Shown here one piece after another: positions 1 through 6,391 of a stretch of 7,827 nt of DNA. Under the pieces are notes generated by a model. The model searched no databases and had not been told where the DNA came from. It worked only from the letters and a program-made list of their open reading frames with translations. Both the position numbers and the translations under genes were made by a program. Within the stretch, counting starts at the first letter, position 1. Each line of letters starts with the position of its first letter. This DNA comes from an uncultured Duganella sp. (lineage in GTDB: Bacteria > Pseudomonadota > Gammaproteobacteria > Burkholderiales > Burkholderiaceae), in the NCBI GenBank assembly GCA_946482635.1, contig CAMLSG010000240.1, positions 1 through 7,827 on the forward strand, read 5' to 3'.

Positions 1-989
1 GAGGAGAACAGGGCATCGCGCTGCGATTTCGGATTGATCTCGATGGTCGAGGCGCTGTCGAAGTAGCAGTTGCCGTCGCCGTAGAAGTCGGCATTGACCG
101 TGGCGCACTTGCCGCCGTGGGCCAGTGCATACGGGTTCAGGTTGACGGTCTTTTCCACCGGCTTGCCGGTGCTTGGGTCGATCTCGCTGGAATTGTACGT
201 CACGCCGGCGTTGGCTGGCAGCGAACGGGAAGAGCCGTTGATGAACTGCAGCTGCTTGCCGTTGGACGGGTCGGTGAAGTTGATGATGCCGGTGCGGGCG
301 AAGTCGCGCTGGGACGCCTTCAGCTGCTTTTGCTCATCGTGGCTGAGGGAGAAGAACACGCTGTAGCCGTCTTCGTCGATGTCGCCAAAGCCCTTGGACA
401 AGGAAATGGCGTTGCTGGCGCCGCCGCTTTGTTCAGGGCGCGAATACTTGGCATTGATTTCCCAGTCGGTGGCGCCTTTTTTCAGGATGAAGTTGACCAC
501 GCCGGCAATGGCGTCGGCGCCGTACAGCGCGGAAGCGCCGTCGGTCAGCACTTCAACGCGCTCGATGGCCGACAAGGGAATGGAATTCAGGTCGATGGTG
601 GTGCCGGAGTTGGCCGGGGCGATGCGGCGGCCGTTCAGCAGCACCAGGGTGTAGGCTGCGCCAATGTCGTGGATCGAAGCGGTGGTCACGCCGCCGCCGC
701 CGCCGCCGACGGAGTCGGCTGCTACGGAGAAGCCCTGCATGGCTGGCAGTTGCTGGATGAAGTCGGTGACGGTGGAGACGCCCGACTTCTTGATGTCTTT
801 CTGGCTGAACGATTGCACCGGCAGCGAGGACTCGGCGGCAATGCGTTTGATGCTGGAGCCGGTGATTTCTACGCGCTGCATCGGCGCTTCAGGGGCTGCT
901 TCCTGGGCCAGGGCGGTGGCGCTGCCGATGGCCAGGCTACCAGCGAACATCACGCGCAGGGAGCGCGACAGGGCTTTCTCGATGATCAT
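1..989 (-). CDS. TonB-dependent outer-membrane receptor, N-terminal part (cut by left edge)
   Basis: This is the N-terminal 329 residues of a TonB-dependent receptor; the barrel continues beyond position 1. Such receptors are gated outer-membrane beta-barrels that take up scarce ligands using energy passed on by TonB/ExbBD. A signal peptide is seen at residues 1-28 (hydrophobic core about 12-27, cleavage ALA|QE). A TonB-box-like strand (QRVEITG, 38-44) leads into the plug domain. Plug landmarks are LPAMQG (81-86), a run of six glycines (95-100), ASIHDIG (104-110), TLVLLNGRR (114-122), LTDGASALYGADAIAGVVNFILKK split around 148-171, and KGFGD (199-203). Two cysteines (295, 308) probably bridge an early extracellular loop. 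There is no N-terminal STN signalling domain, so it is not a sigma/anti-sigma transducer type. The ATG at 989-987 is the only start fitting the signal peptide; upstream in-frame codons give no start, and only a weak GAGA lies about 11 nt before it. It is paralogous to the upstream receptor. The ligand cannot be told from sequence. Confidence 0.95.
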   Translation of the reverse strand, partial: MIIEKALSRSLRVMFAGSLAIGSATALAQEAAPEAPMQRVEITGSSIKRIAAESSLPVQSFSQKDIKKSGVSTVTDFIQQLPAMQGFSVAADSVGGGGGGVTTASIHDIGAAYTLVLLNGRRIAPANSGTTIDLNSIPLSAIERVEVLTDGASALYGADAIAGVVNFILKKGATDWEINAKYSRPEQSGGASNAISLSKGFGDIDEDGYSVFFSLSHDEQKQLKASQRDFARTGIINFTDPSNGKQLQFINGSSRSLPANAGVTYNSSEIDPSTGKPVEKTVNLNPYALAHGGKCATVNADFYGDGNCYFDSASTIEINPKSQRDALFS

Positions 990-1024
990 TGATAAACGTC
1001 TCAGTAATGAAATAATAGGGACGC

Positions 1025-1067
1025 TATCAAACCACCAGTGGCTTGGTTTAGCAATAGATGTTTGATA
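1025..1067 (-). promoter_or_regulatory. Leader of the downstream receptor gene: inverted repeat and weak promoter candidate
   Basis: The AT-rich gap between terminator and start codon carries an 8-bp inverted repeat, tatcaaac at 1025-1032 and gtttgata at 1060-1067, with a 27-nt spacer. Nested inside is aaacca (1029-1034) / tggttt (1044-1049). On the minus strand a weak sigma70-like pair can be drawn: TTGCTA (1054-1049), a 17-nt spacer, then TTTGAT (1031-1026), each 4 of 6 to consensus. The -10 would sit inside one arm of the repeat, as an operator might. The dyad is seen directly; promoter and operator roles are inference. Confidence 0.3.
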
Positions 1068-1097
1068 AGTGAAACAAATGAAACATTAAGCGACAAT

Positions 1098-1128
1098 AAA
1101 AAATCCCCGCCGGCTTGCGCGGGCGGGG
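1098..1128 (-). terminator. Rho-independent terminator of the complete receptor gene
   Basis: Read on the minus strand, a GC hairpin is followed by a T run. Arm 1122-1128 pairs with 1105-1111 (seven G/C pairs). After one mismatch two more pairs close a 4-nt loop at 1115-1118. The stem is followed by ATTTTTT (1104-1098). It lies 25 nt past the TAA at 1155-1153, the usual place. The plus strand has no T run after the stem, so it works in one direction. It implies that the downstream receptor (start 989) is transcribed mostly from its own promoter. Confidence 0.85.
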
Positions 1129-1152
1129 AGCGGGAGTCTTGCTAAAGCCGGA

Positions 1153-4044
1153 TTATTTGAACTTGTAGCTGGCGGTCAGGTAGAAGGTACGGCCCAGCGG
1201 GTCGGTGTAGCGACCGTCGTAGCCAACCTGGTTGCCGCCGCCGGTGTCGCGGATCGACAGTGGAGGATCTTTGTCCAGCAGGTTGCGGATGCCGCCGGTG
1301 ACCGACCAGTTTTGGCTGAAGATGTACTTCGACTGCCAGTCCAGGGTGTAATACTCCTTGACCTTGTGGCCCTTCAGGTCGACATAGCCGCCCAGGGTGC
1401 CGTCGGCATTGACCGAACGCACGCGGCCGTCGTCCGCCACGTATTCCTTGTCGGCGTAAGAGGACTTGTAGTTCACGGTCAGCGAGTTGGCCCACTGCTC
1501 GGACGACTTCAGCGAGAACACCAGGCGCGAGATCCAGCGGAAGGTCACGTCGTCATAGGAGTCGAAGCGGCCGACGCTGCTTTCGGTCTTGTTCGAACCG
1601 TCGGCCGTTGGCACCGTTTTCTCCGCTTTCAGCATATAGGTAGCGGACCAGTTGGTGGTCAGCTTGCCGATCGGGGTGTTGTTGCGGAAGGTGGCGTCGA
1701 AGTCGACACCGCGGTAGTGCGAGCTGGCCAGGTTCAGGGGCGACTGGGTCATCACCAGCACCTTCGACTTCTGGATCGGGTCGAAGTAGATGGTGGCGTA
1801 TTTCTCGGCCAGGGCCGGGGTACGGAACAGCATGTCCTGCGACAGCTTCTGGATCTGGTTCTTCAGTTTCACGTCCCAGAAGTCGACGCCCAGCGACAGC
1901 GAATCCATCGGCTCCAGGCGCATGCCCAGGGTGGCCTGCTTCGAGGTTTCCGGCTTCAGCGCGTCAGCACCGGTGCTTGGGTTACCAACGGTCAGCAGGC
2001 CGTATTCCTGTACGCCGCGGCAGTACGGGAAGCGCGGGTCGGTTGCCGACTTGATCGGGCAGTCGAAGAAGTTGGACGAGCCACCGTTCTTCAGCGGGTC
2101 CGAGATATTGTTCATGGTCGGCGCCTTGAAGCCGGTGCCGTAGGAACCGCGCAGCATGAACTGGCGCGAAGGCTGCCACTTGGCGGACAGCTTGTAGGTT
2201 GCCTTCGAGACGTCGTTGCCCTGCTTGCCGGCTGCCGAGGCATTACCGTTCACGTCGTAGCTTGTGTTGCGCTTGTCGACTGCGTCGAAGCTGTCGTAAC
2301 GGGTTGCCGCCGTCACTTCCAGCTCTTTCGTTACTGGCATGACCAGTTCGGCGAATGCACCCCAGTTGTTGCGCTTGGCGTCCAGCGGCTGGGAGCCGGT
2401 GCCGCCGCCGATCACGGTGTCGGTCCAGCCCGGATTGCCAGGGCCAGGGCCCATCAGGATCTGGCTTGGCGAATCGATGTAGCGCTGGATGGTGTAGTCG
2501 GCGCCCAGGCCCAGTGCGGCGTTACCGCCTGACATGGCGAACAGTTCGCGCGAAGCGTGTGCGCTGAACACGTCCAGCTTCGATTTCTGGGTTTCCAGGT
2601 TTTCGTTCAGCACGGCCGGCGCCAGGATGTCGCTGGCGTTCGGGTTGATGATGTACGGGTTGTAGGCGCCGGACTTGACCAGGGCTTCGAACTTGTCGCC
2701 GCTCATGTAGCCGCCAGCCGCTTCATCGGTCTGCTTGTTTTCAGAGTGGGTGTAAGTTGCGTTGACGGCCCAGTCGGCGATCTCGGAATCCAGTGCTGCC
2801 GAGAAGTGCAGCGCCTTGGTGCCCCAGTCGTCGGCGCGGCCGCCGGCGTCTTTCGCACGGAAGTACAGCCAGGCATCGGTGACCTGGGCCGGATCGATGC
2901 CTTGGCCAGCCAGCAGCGGTTCCACCGATTTCTTGTAAGGCACGATGTACACCGGGCTGACAGTCTTCACGCCGGTGATCGGATCGGTGCTCATGGTGGT
3001 CAGCGGCTGCGCCGGCGCGGCGTAGCGCGCGGTGCTGGTGAACTTCGAGTAGACGAATTCACCGCTCAGGCGGGTTTTGTCGGAAATTTTCAGCGTGCCG
3101 GACGTGAACAGGCTGTCACGCTTCAGTTCAGGCAGCAGTTCGACAGTTGCTGCATAGTCGTAACGGCAGACACCGCCGCGCGCGAAGGTATTCGGGCCGC
3201 TGCACTTGCCATTGTTGACCAGGTCAGGCGAGAAGGCGACGTCGTTGCCTGCGCTGTCGACGACTTCCGCATTGGCCGGGATCGAGTTGATCGAGTTTTG
3301 CCAGGTCGCGTACTGCTTGCCGCCCTGGCTGAACTTGCGCACGCCGGAGTTGGCGAACTCGCGCTGGTCGGCGTTCAGTGCCTTGGCCTGGTCGTGGCTG
3401 TAAGCCAGCATCACGTTGAAGCCGTCTTGCTGCAGGTCGCCGAAGCCTTTGGTGATCGAGACGTTGGCGCTCTGGCCGCCTTTGTGCTGCGGACGGTTGT
3501 AAGTCAGGTCGATGCTCAGGTCAGTCTGGTTCTTCTTCAGGATGAAGTTGACCACGCCGGCGATGGCGTCCGAACCGTACAGGGTGGAGGCGCCGTCGGT
3601 CAGGATTTCCACCTTCTCGACCGCTGCCAATGGAATCGATGCCAGGTTGACCGCGCTGCCGGTACCATAAGGCGCCATGCGCTTGCCGTTCAGCAACACC
3701 AGGGTATAGTCGGTGCCGATCGAGTGGATCGATGCGCTTTGCACGCCGCCGCCGCCGCCGTTGATGGAGGCGGACGAGGTGATCATGCCCTGCATCGACG
3801 GCAGGATGGCAATCAGGTCTGCCACGTTTTTCACGCCGGTCTGCTCGATGTCCTTGCGGCTCAGGGTCTGGATTGGCAGCGAGCCCTCTTGCGCGATACG
3901 CTTGATCGACGAACCGGTAATTTCAACGCGCTGGATAGGCGCGTCGGCTTGCTGGGCGAAGACTGGTGCGCAGACTCCGGCTGCCAGCAAACCGCTGGCG
4001 CACGCCAGGCGGATTGCATGCGACAGGGTATTCTCTTTCATCAT
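1153..4044 (-). CDS. TonB-dependent outer-membrane receptor, complete (963 aa)
   Basis: This is a full-length TonB-dependent receptor, a 22-strand-type outer-membrane barrel with an N-terminal plug, for TonB-driven import of a ligand that cannot be named from sequence. The signal peptide spans residues 1-30 (core 11-29, cleavage VFA|QQ). A TonB-box-like QRVEITG is at 38-44. The plug covers about 45-175, with LPSMQG, a five-glycine run (96-100), ASIHSIG, TLVLLNGKR and GVVNFILKK. The barrel follows to the C-terminus, which ends in an alternating aromatic strand, YLTASYKFK; the last residue is Lys after Phe, slightly off the usual terminal aromatic. Cysteine pairs C281/C293 and C662/C675 suggest disulfide-pinned outer loops. 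There is no STN domain. Two ATGs are adjacent (4044-4042, 4041-4039); GGGAG on the minus strand (4059-4055) is 10 nt before the first and 13 before the second, so the first is preferred. At 963 aa it is at the large end for the family, typical of receptors with long loops. The gene ends in its own terminator. Confidence 0.96.
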   Translation of the reverse strand: MMKENTLSHAIRLACASGLLAAGVCAPVFAQQADAPIQRVEITGSSIKRIAQEGSLPIQTLSRKDIEQTGVKNVADLIAILPSMQGMITSSASINGGGGGVQSASIHSIGTDYTLVLLNGKRMAPYGTGSAVNLASIPLAAVEKVEILTDGASTLYGSDAIAGVVNFILKKNQTDLSIDLTYNRPQHKGGQSANVSITKGFGDLQQDGFNVMLAYSHDQAKALNADQREFANSGVRKFSQGGKQYATWQNSINSIPANAEVVDSAGNDVAFSPDLVNNGKCSGPNTFARGGVCRYDYAATVELLPELKRDSLFTSGTLKISDKTRLSGEFVYSKFTSTARYAAPAQPLTTMSTDPITGVKTVSPVYIVPYKKSVEPLLAGQGIDPAQVTDAWLYFRAKDAGGRADDWGTKALHFSAALDSEIADWAVNATYTHSENKQTDEAAGGYMSGDKFEALVKSGAYNPYIINPNASDILAPAVLNENLETQKSKLDVFSAHASRELFAMSGGNAALGLGADYTIQRYIDSPSQILMGPGPGNPGWTDTVIGGGTGSQPLDAKRNNWGAFAELVMPVTKELEVTAATRYDSFDAVDKRNTSYDVNGNASAAGKQGNDVSKATYKLSAKWQPSRQFMLRGSYGTGFKAPTMNNISDPLKNGGSSNFFDCPIKSATDPRFPYCRGVQEYGLLTVGNPSTGADALKPETSKQATLGMRLEPMDSLSLGVDFWDVKLKNQIQKLSQDMLFRTPALAEKYATIYFDPIQKSKVLVMTQSPLNLASSHYRGVDFDATFRNNTPIGKLTTNWSATYMLKAEKTVPTADGSNKTESSVGRFDSYDDVTFRWISRLVFSLKSSEQWANSLTVNYKSSYADKEYVADDGRVRSVNADGTLGGYVDLKGHKVKEYYTLDWQSKYIFSQNWSVTGGIRNLLDKDPPLSIRDTGGGNQVGYDGRYTDPLGRTFYLTASYKFK

Positions 4045-4117
4045 AATTCTTTGACTCCCAGAAGGTGGACTGTTCTTTGCGTTTGTGCAAAACCTAGCAA
4101 TAGGCTTCTAGTACTTT

Positions 4118-4142
4118 CTTGCAAGTGTTCTATGCTTGCAAT
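4118..4142. repeat. Direct repeat of TTGCAA in the receptor upstream region
   Basis: CTTGCAAG (4118-4125, itself an 8-bp palindrome) recurs as CTTGCAAT (4135-4142), 17 bp apart. The pair lies 75-98 bp before the receptor start codon, where a regulator or RNA polymerase would bind. The repeat is seen directly; its role is unknown. Confidence 0.35.
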
Positions 4143-4163
4143 CTTTTTGAAACAAAACGCCAC

Positions 4164-4186
4164 ATGTTGTTACGAAAGCGCAACAT
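4164..4186. repeat. Inverted repeat ATGTTG-N11-CAACAT
   Basis: The 6-bp arms atgttg (4164-4169) and caacat (4181-4186) match perfectly around an 11-nt spacer, giving arm centres 17 bp apart. It lies about 120-140 bp upstream of the receptor start. A dimeric regulator site is possible. Such short arms also arise by chance in a few hundred bases. Confidence 0.3.
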
Positions 4187-4290
4187 AAGTACTTCACTTA
4201 GAAAACGCTGATTCGGCAAAATGACGGCATATTGAAGCGATATGGCTGCTTTTTGCCGCTAATATGAGGCATGGCGGGGAAATATTTGCG

Positions 4291-4300
4291 AATGTACATT
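4291..4300. promoter_or_regulatory. Palindrome AATGTACATT, candidate operator half of a pair
   Basis: This is a perfect 10-bp palindrome centred between 4295 and 4296. It shares the TGTACA core with the larger palindrome centred exactly 40 bp downstream, which is close to four helical turns. Two sites on roughly the same helix face could bind one regulator cooperatively. The symmetry is seen; the function is inferred. Confidence 0.4.
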
Positions 4301-4328
4301 TTGTTACTGATGGCGCAAAAACATGGGG

Positions 4329-4342
4329 CTTGTGTACACAAG
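4329..4342. promoter_or_regulatory. Perfect 14-bp palindrome CTTGTGTACACAAG, candidate operator
   Basis: All seven base-pair steps are symmetric, with the centre between 4335 and 4336. It lies 75 bp before the first permease start and about 290 bp from the receptor start, so it more likely governs the ABC operon, though it could serve both. A short palindrome with A/T-flanked TGTACA fits a dimeric helix-turn-helix repressor such as a GntR- or LacI-type protein; the family is a guess. The arms are too short and lack a T run, so it is not a terminator. Confidence 0.5.
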
Positions 4343-4416
4343 TGGGAAGCCTGCAAGTTTCTCTTTGGATAGTTTTGCGTTATTGTTACGGCCAACTCTT
4401 GCCGCTGAAATCAGAC

Positions 4417-5352
4417 ATGGCTTCATACATATTGCGCCGCCTGTGGCAGATGCTGCCCACCATGCTGGGTGTGGTGCTGCTGGTGTTCGTGCTGTTTAAC
4501 TGGGTTGGCGGCGACCCGGCCTATATCCTGGCCGGCAAGATGTCTGATACGGCCAGCATCGAAAATATTCGCCGCCAGCTTGGCGTGGACCAGCCGTGGT
4601 ATGTGCAACTGGGCATCTTCCTGAAACAGATTGCCACCTTCGATTTCGGCCAGAGCTGGGCTACCGGCGAGGCCGTTTCGGACATCATTGCTTCCCGGCT
4701 TGGGCCTTCGCTGACCGTGCTGGTGCCGCTGACCGTGCTGGAAACCCTGCTCGGCATTGCCCTTGCGCTGGCGGTGGCCTTCGTGCGCGGCTCGCTGACC
4801 GATCGCGTGGTGATGGTGGCCTGCACGGCAGGCATGTCGATTTCCATCCTGGTCTATATCATCGTGTTCCAGTACTGGCTGGCCTATAAGGCCGGCCTGT
4901 TCCCTGTGCAGGGCTGGGGCGCGGGCCTGTTGGAGAACCTGCATTTTGCGGCGCTGCCGATCCTGATCGGCCTGGCCGTTTCGCTGGCGCCGACCTTGCG
5001 CCTGTACCGCAGCTTCGTACTGGACGAGGTGGGCCAGGATTATGTGCGCACGGCGCGCGCCAAGGGCTTGCCGGAGCGGCGCGTGATGTGGGTGCATGTG
5101 CTGCGCAATGCGGCGATCCCGATCATTACCCATGTCATGGCGAGCTTGCCGGCCATGCTGATCGGCGCTTTCCTGCTGGAGCGCTTCTTCGGCATCCCCG
5201 GCATCGGGCGCGAAGTGATCCTGGCGGTGGAACGTTCCGATTTTCCCGTGATCAAAGCCATTACCGTCTACGTTGCCGTGGCCACCATGGTGTTCAACCT
5301 GCTGACCGATCTGCTGTACCAGGCTGTCGATCCGCGCGTTCAGCTCAAGTAA
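4417..5352 (+). CDS. Peptide-type ABC importer permease 1 (DppB/OppB/YejB family)
   Basis: This 311-aa inner-membrane permease is one half of the translocation pore of a peptide/nickel-type ABC importer. The N-terminus (YILRRLWQMLPTMLGVVLL, 4-22) is the standard DppB opening. About six hydrophobic segments are visible: 13-30, 99-124, 131-155, 177-193, 233-258 and 279-300. The cytoplasmic EAA loop that docks on the ATPase is at 208-231 (DYVRTARAKGL... with the conserved Gly217). FGIPGIG (258-264) and the ending VDPRVQLK are family hallmarks. I chose the ATG at 4417 because it gives the family N-terminus; the in-frame ATG at 4264 adds 51 unlikely residues. The ribosome site before 4417 is poor (no clear GGAG), so initiation may be weak. 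The stop codon overlaps the ribosome site of the next permease. It is the first gene of the operon. Substrate is not decidable: di/oligopeptides are likeliest, but nickel, glutathione and sugar importers share the fold. Confidence 0.94.
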   Translation: MASYILRRLWQMLPTMLGVVLLVFVLFNWVGGDPAYILAGKMSDTASIENIRRQLGVDQPWYVQLGIFLKQIATFDFGQSWATGEAVSDIIASRLGPSLTVLVPLTVLETLLGIALALAVAFVRGSLTDRVVMVACTAGMSISILVYIIVFQYWLAYKAGLFPVQGWGAGLLENLHFAALPILIGLAVSLAPTLRLYRSFVLDEVGQDYVRTARAKGLPERRVMWVHVLRNAAIPIITHVMASLPAMLIGAFLLERFFGIPGIGREVILAVERSDFPVIKAITVYVAVATMVFNLLTDLLYQAVDPRVQLK

Positions 5353-5355
5353 GGA
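5351..5355 (+). promoter_or_regulatory. Ribosome binding site of permease 2, overlapping the stop of permease 1
   Basis: AAGGA begins inside the TAA stop (5350-5352) and sits 6 nt before the ATG at 5362. This fixes the start of the second permease and suggests that a ribosome finishing permease 1 can restart on permease 2, coupling their output. Confidence 0.8.
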
Positions 5356-5361
5356 CAGCGC

Positions 5362-6390
5362 ATGCACGCAATTCATGATTCGGCCGGCTTGTGGACCCTG
5401 GCCTGGCGCCGCCTGCTGGCGGACCGGGTTGCCATGGCGGCGCTGGCGGTGGTTGCGGCTTTCCTGCTCTTGCTCGCAGCTTCCGCAACCGGCATCGTGG
5501 CGGCGGACTGGGAAGAAGAGGTTGCGGTCAACTATGCGCCGCCGACGTTTGTGGCGGCGCCGGCCATGCCGCCTGTGGCGGTTGCCGGCGCCCCCGGCGG
5601 CAACCCGCCTGGCGCCCCGCCTGCCAACGAATTCGATCCATTGGCAGAGGACTTGCGCGAATTGCGCGCTGCCTTGGGCAAGGCTGTCGCCGAACCGGCT
5701 GCCGAGCGCGCGACCAGCCTGCCGTTCGGCGCCGATAAATGGGGCCACGACATCATCAGGAAAACCATCAAGGGCGGCGAGACCTCGATCGTGGTCGGCC
5801 TGGCCGCGGCCACGCTGGCGGTCGGCCTGGGAACCCTGTTCGGCGCGATTTCCGGCTTCTACGGCGGCATGGTGGACGATTTCTTCAACTGGTTCTACAA
5901 CGTGTTCACCTCGATCCCTTCGATCCTGATGATCCTGACCGTGGCCGCGGTACTGCAGCAGAAAGGCGTGATGACCATCGTCCTGATCCTGGGCCTGACC
6001 GGCTGGACCGGGCCCTACCGCCTGATTCGCGCCGAGTACATCAAGCACAAGGCGCGCGAATACGTGATGGCAGCCGACGCCATCGGCGCCTCGGCCTGGC
6101 GCAAGATGTTCAGCCACATTTTCCCCAATGTGAGCCATGTGGCGCTGGTGCAGGTGTCGATCCTGGTAGTTGGATTCATCAAGGCCGAAGTGATCCTGTC
6201 CTTCCTCGGCTTCGGCGTACCGGTCGGCGTGGTGAGCTGGGGCTCGATGCTGAACGAAGCCCAGAATGAGCTGATCCTTGGCAAGTGGTGGCAGCTCACC
6301 GCCGCCGCCAGCGCCATGGCCCTGCTGGTGACCGCCTTCTCGCTGTTCGCCGACGCACTGCGCGATGCGCTCGACCCCAAGGTGAAATGA
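5362..6390 (+). CDS. Peptide-type ABC importer permease 2 (DppC/OppC/YejE family) with Pro/Ala/Gly-rich insert
   Basis: This 342-aa permease partners the upstream gene to form the pore. A cytoplasmic N-terminus (WRRLLADRVAMAALAVV) leads into TM1 (about 24-47). The family landmark PFGADKWGHDII (121-132) matches the usual FGTDxxGRD block, with His in place of the usual Arg. Membrane segments follow at about 141-163, 182-198, 203-215, 259-284 and 312-332. The EAA loop is at 232-256 (REYVMAADAIGAS..., Gly242). ILSFLGFGVP (278-287), SWGSML (292-297) and the ending ALDPKVK are typical. The odd part is residues 51-118, between TM1 and the FGAD block: a run rich in Pro, Ala and Gly (about 59-88), then a charged, probably helical stretch (91-117). 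This makes the protein roughly 40 residues longer than a standard DppC of about 300. The start is fixed by AAGGA 6 nt upstream; the next gene starts 1 nt after the stop. The family call is firm; the substrate is unknown. Confidence 0.94.
   Translation: MHAIHDSAGLWTLAWRRLLADRVAMAALAVVAAFLLLLAASATGIVAADWEEEVAVNYAPPTFVAAPAMPPVAVAGAPGGNPPGAPPANEFDPLAEDLRELRAALGKAVAEPAAERATSLPFGADKWGHDIIRKTIKGGETSIVVGLAAATLAVGLGTLFGAISGFYGGMVDDFFNWFYNVFTSIPSILMILTVAAVLQQKGVMTIVLILGLTGWTGPYRLIRAEYIKHKAREYVMAADAIGASAWRKMFSHIFPNVSHVALVQVSILVVGFIKAEVILSFLGFGVPVGVVSWGSMLNEAQNELILGKWWQLTAAASAMALLVTAFSLFADALRDALDPKVK
5536..5604 (+). repeat. Two consecutive GC-rich inverted repeats inside the permease 2 coding sequence
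   Basis: GCGCCGCC (5536-5543) pairs perfectly with GGCGGCGC (5553-5560) around a 9-nt loop, and GTTGCCG (5581-5587) pairs with CGGCAAC (5598-5604) around a 10-nt loop. Both fall in the Pro/Ala/Gly-rich insert. They would form stable hairpins in the mRNA, but neither has a T run, so they are not intrinsic terminators. GC-rich Pro/Ala/Gly codons can generate such symmetry by chance. Confidence 0.35.
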
Positions 6391-6391
6391 C

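Larger units (their letters stand above)
4045..4416. promoter_or_regulatory. Divergent intergenic control region, dense in dyad symmetry
   Basis: This 372-bp non-coding stretch separates the minus-strand receptor from the plus-strand ABC operon and must hold promoters for both. It is visibly richer in A+T than the genes. No convincing consensus sigma70 promoter stands out in either direction: the best minus-strand pair is TTGCAA (4124-4119), 16 nt, TATTGC (4102-4097), which is weak. An in-frame ATG at 4264 would extend the first permease by 51 residues, but that extension is not permease-like and has no properly spaced ribosome site, so I treat it as non-coding. Four GTAC-centred palindromes (4110-4115, 4187-4194, 4291-4300, 4329-4342) and other repeats are listed separately. 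I see no Fur-box match. Confidence 0.6.

Noticed and set aside
1004..1020. Possible Fur box before the downstream receptor (TAATGAAATAATA)
   Set aside because: Only loosely similar to the Fur consensus and not symmetric; an A+T-rich leader gives such matches by chance.
1105..1128. The terminator hairpin acting in both directions
   Set aside because: The plus strand has no T run after the stem and no plus-strand gene ends here.
2557..4188. A 543-codon plus-strand open frame opposite the complete receptor gene
   Set aside because: It mirrors the receptor codons; the opposite strand shows signal peptide, plug and barrel of a known family, so this frame is an artefact of composition. The same holds for the plus-strand frames at 117-992 and 1312-2532.
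4243..4258. Possible sigma54 promoter (TGG...TTTTTGC)
   Set aside because: The GG and GC elements are 9 nt apart instead of 10 and the -24 box is poor, so the match fails on spacing.
4264..4416. N-terminal extension of permease 1 by 51 residues from the ATG at 4264
   Set aside because: The extension has no permease-like features, overlaps the two best palindromes, lacks a spaced ribosome site, and the family N-terminus begins at 4417.
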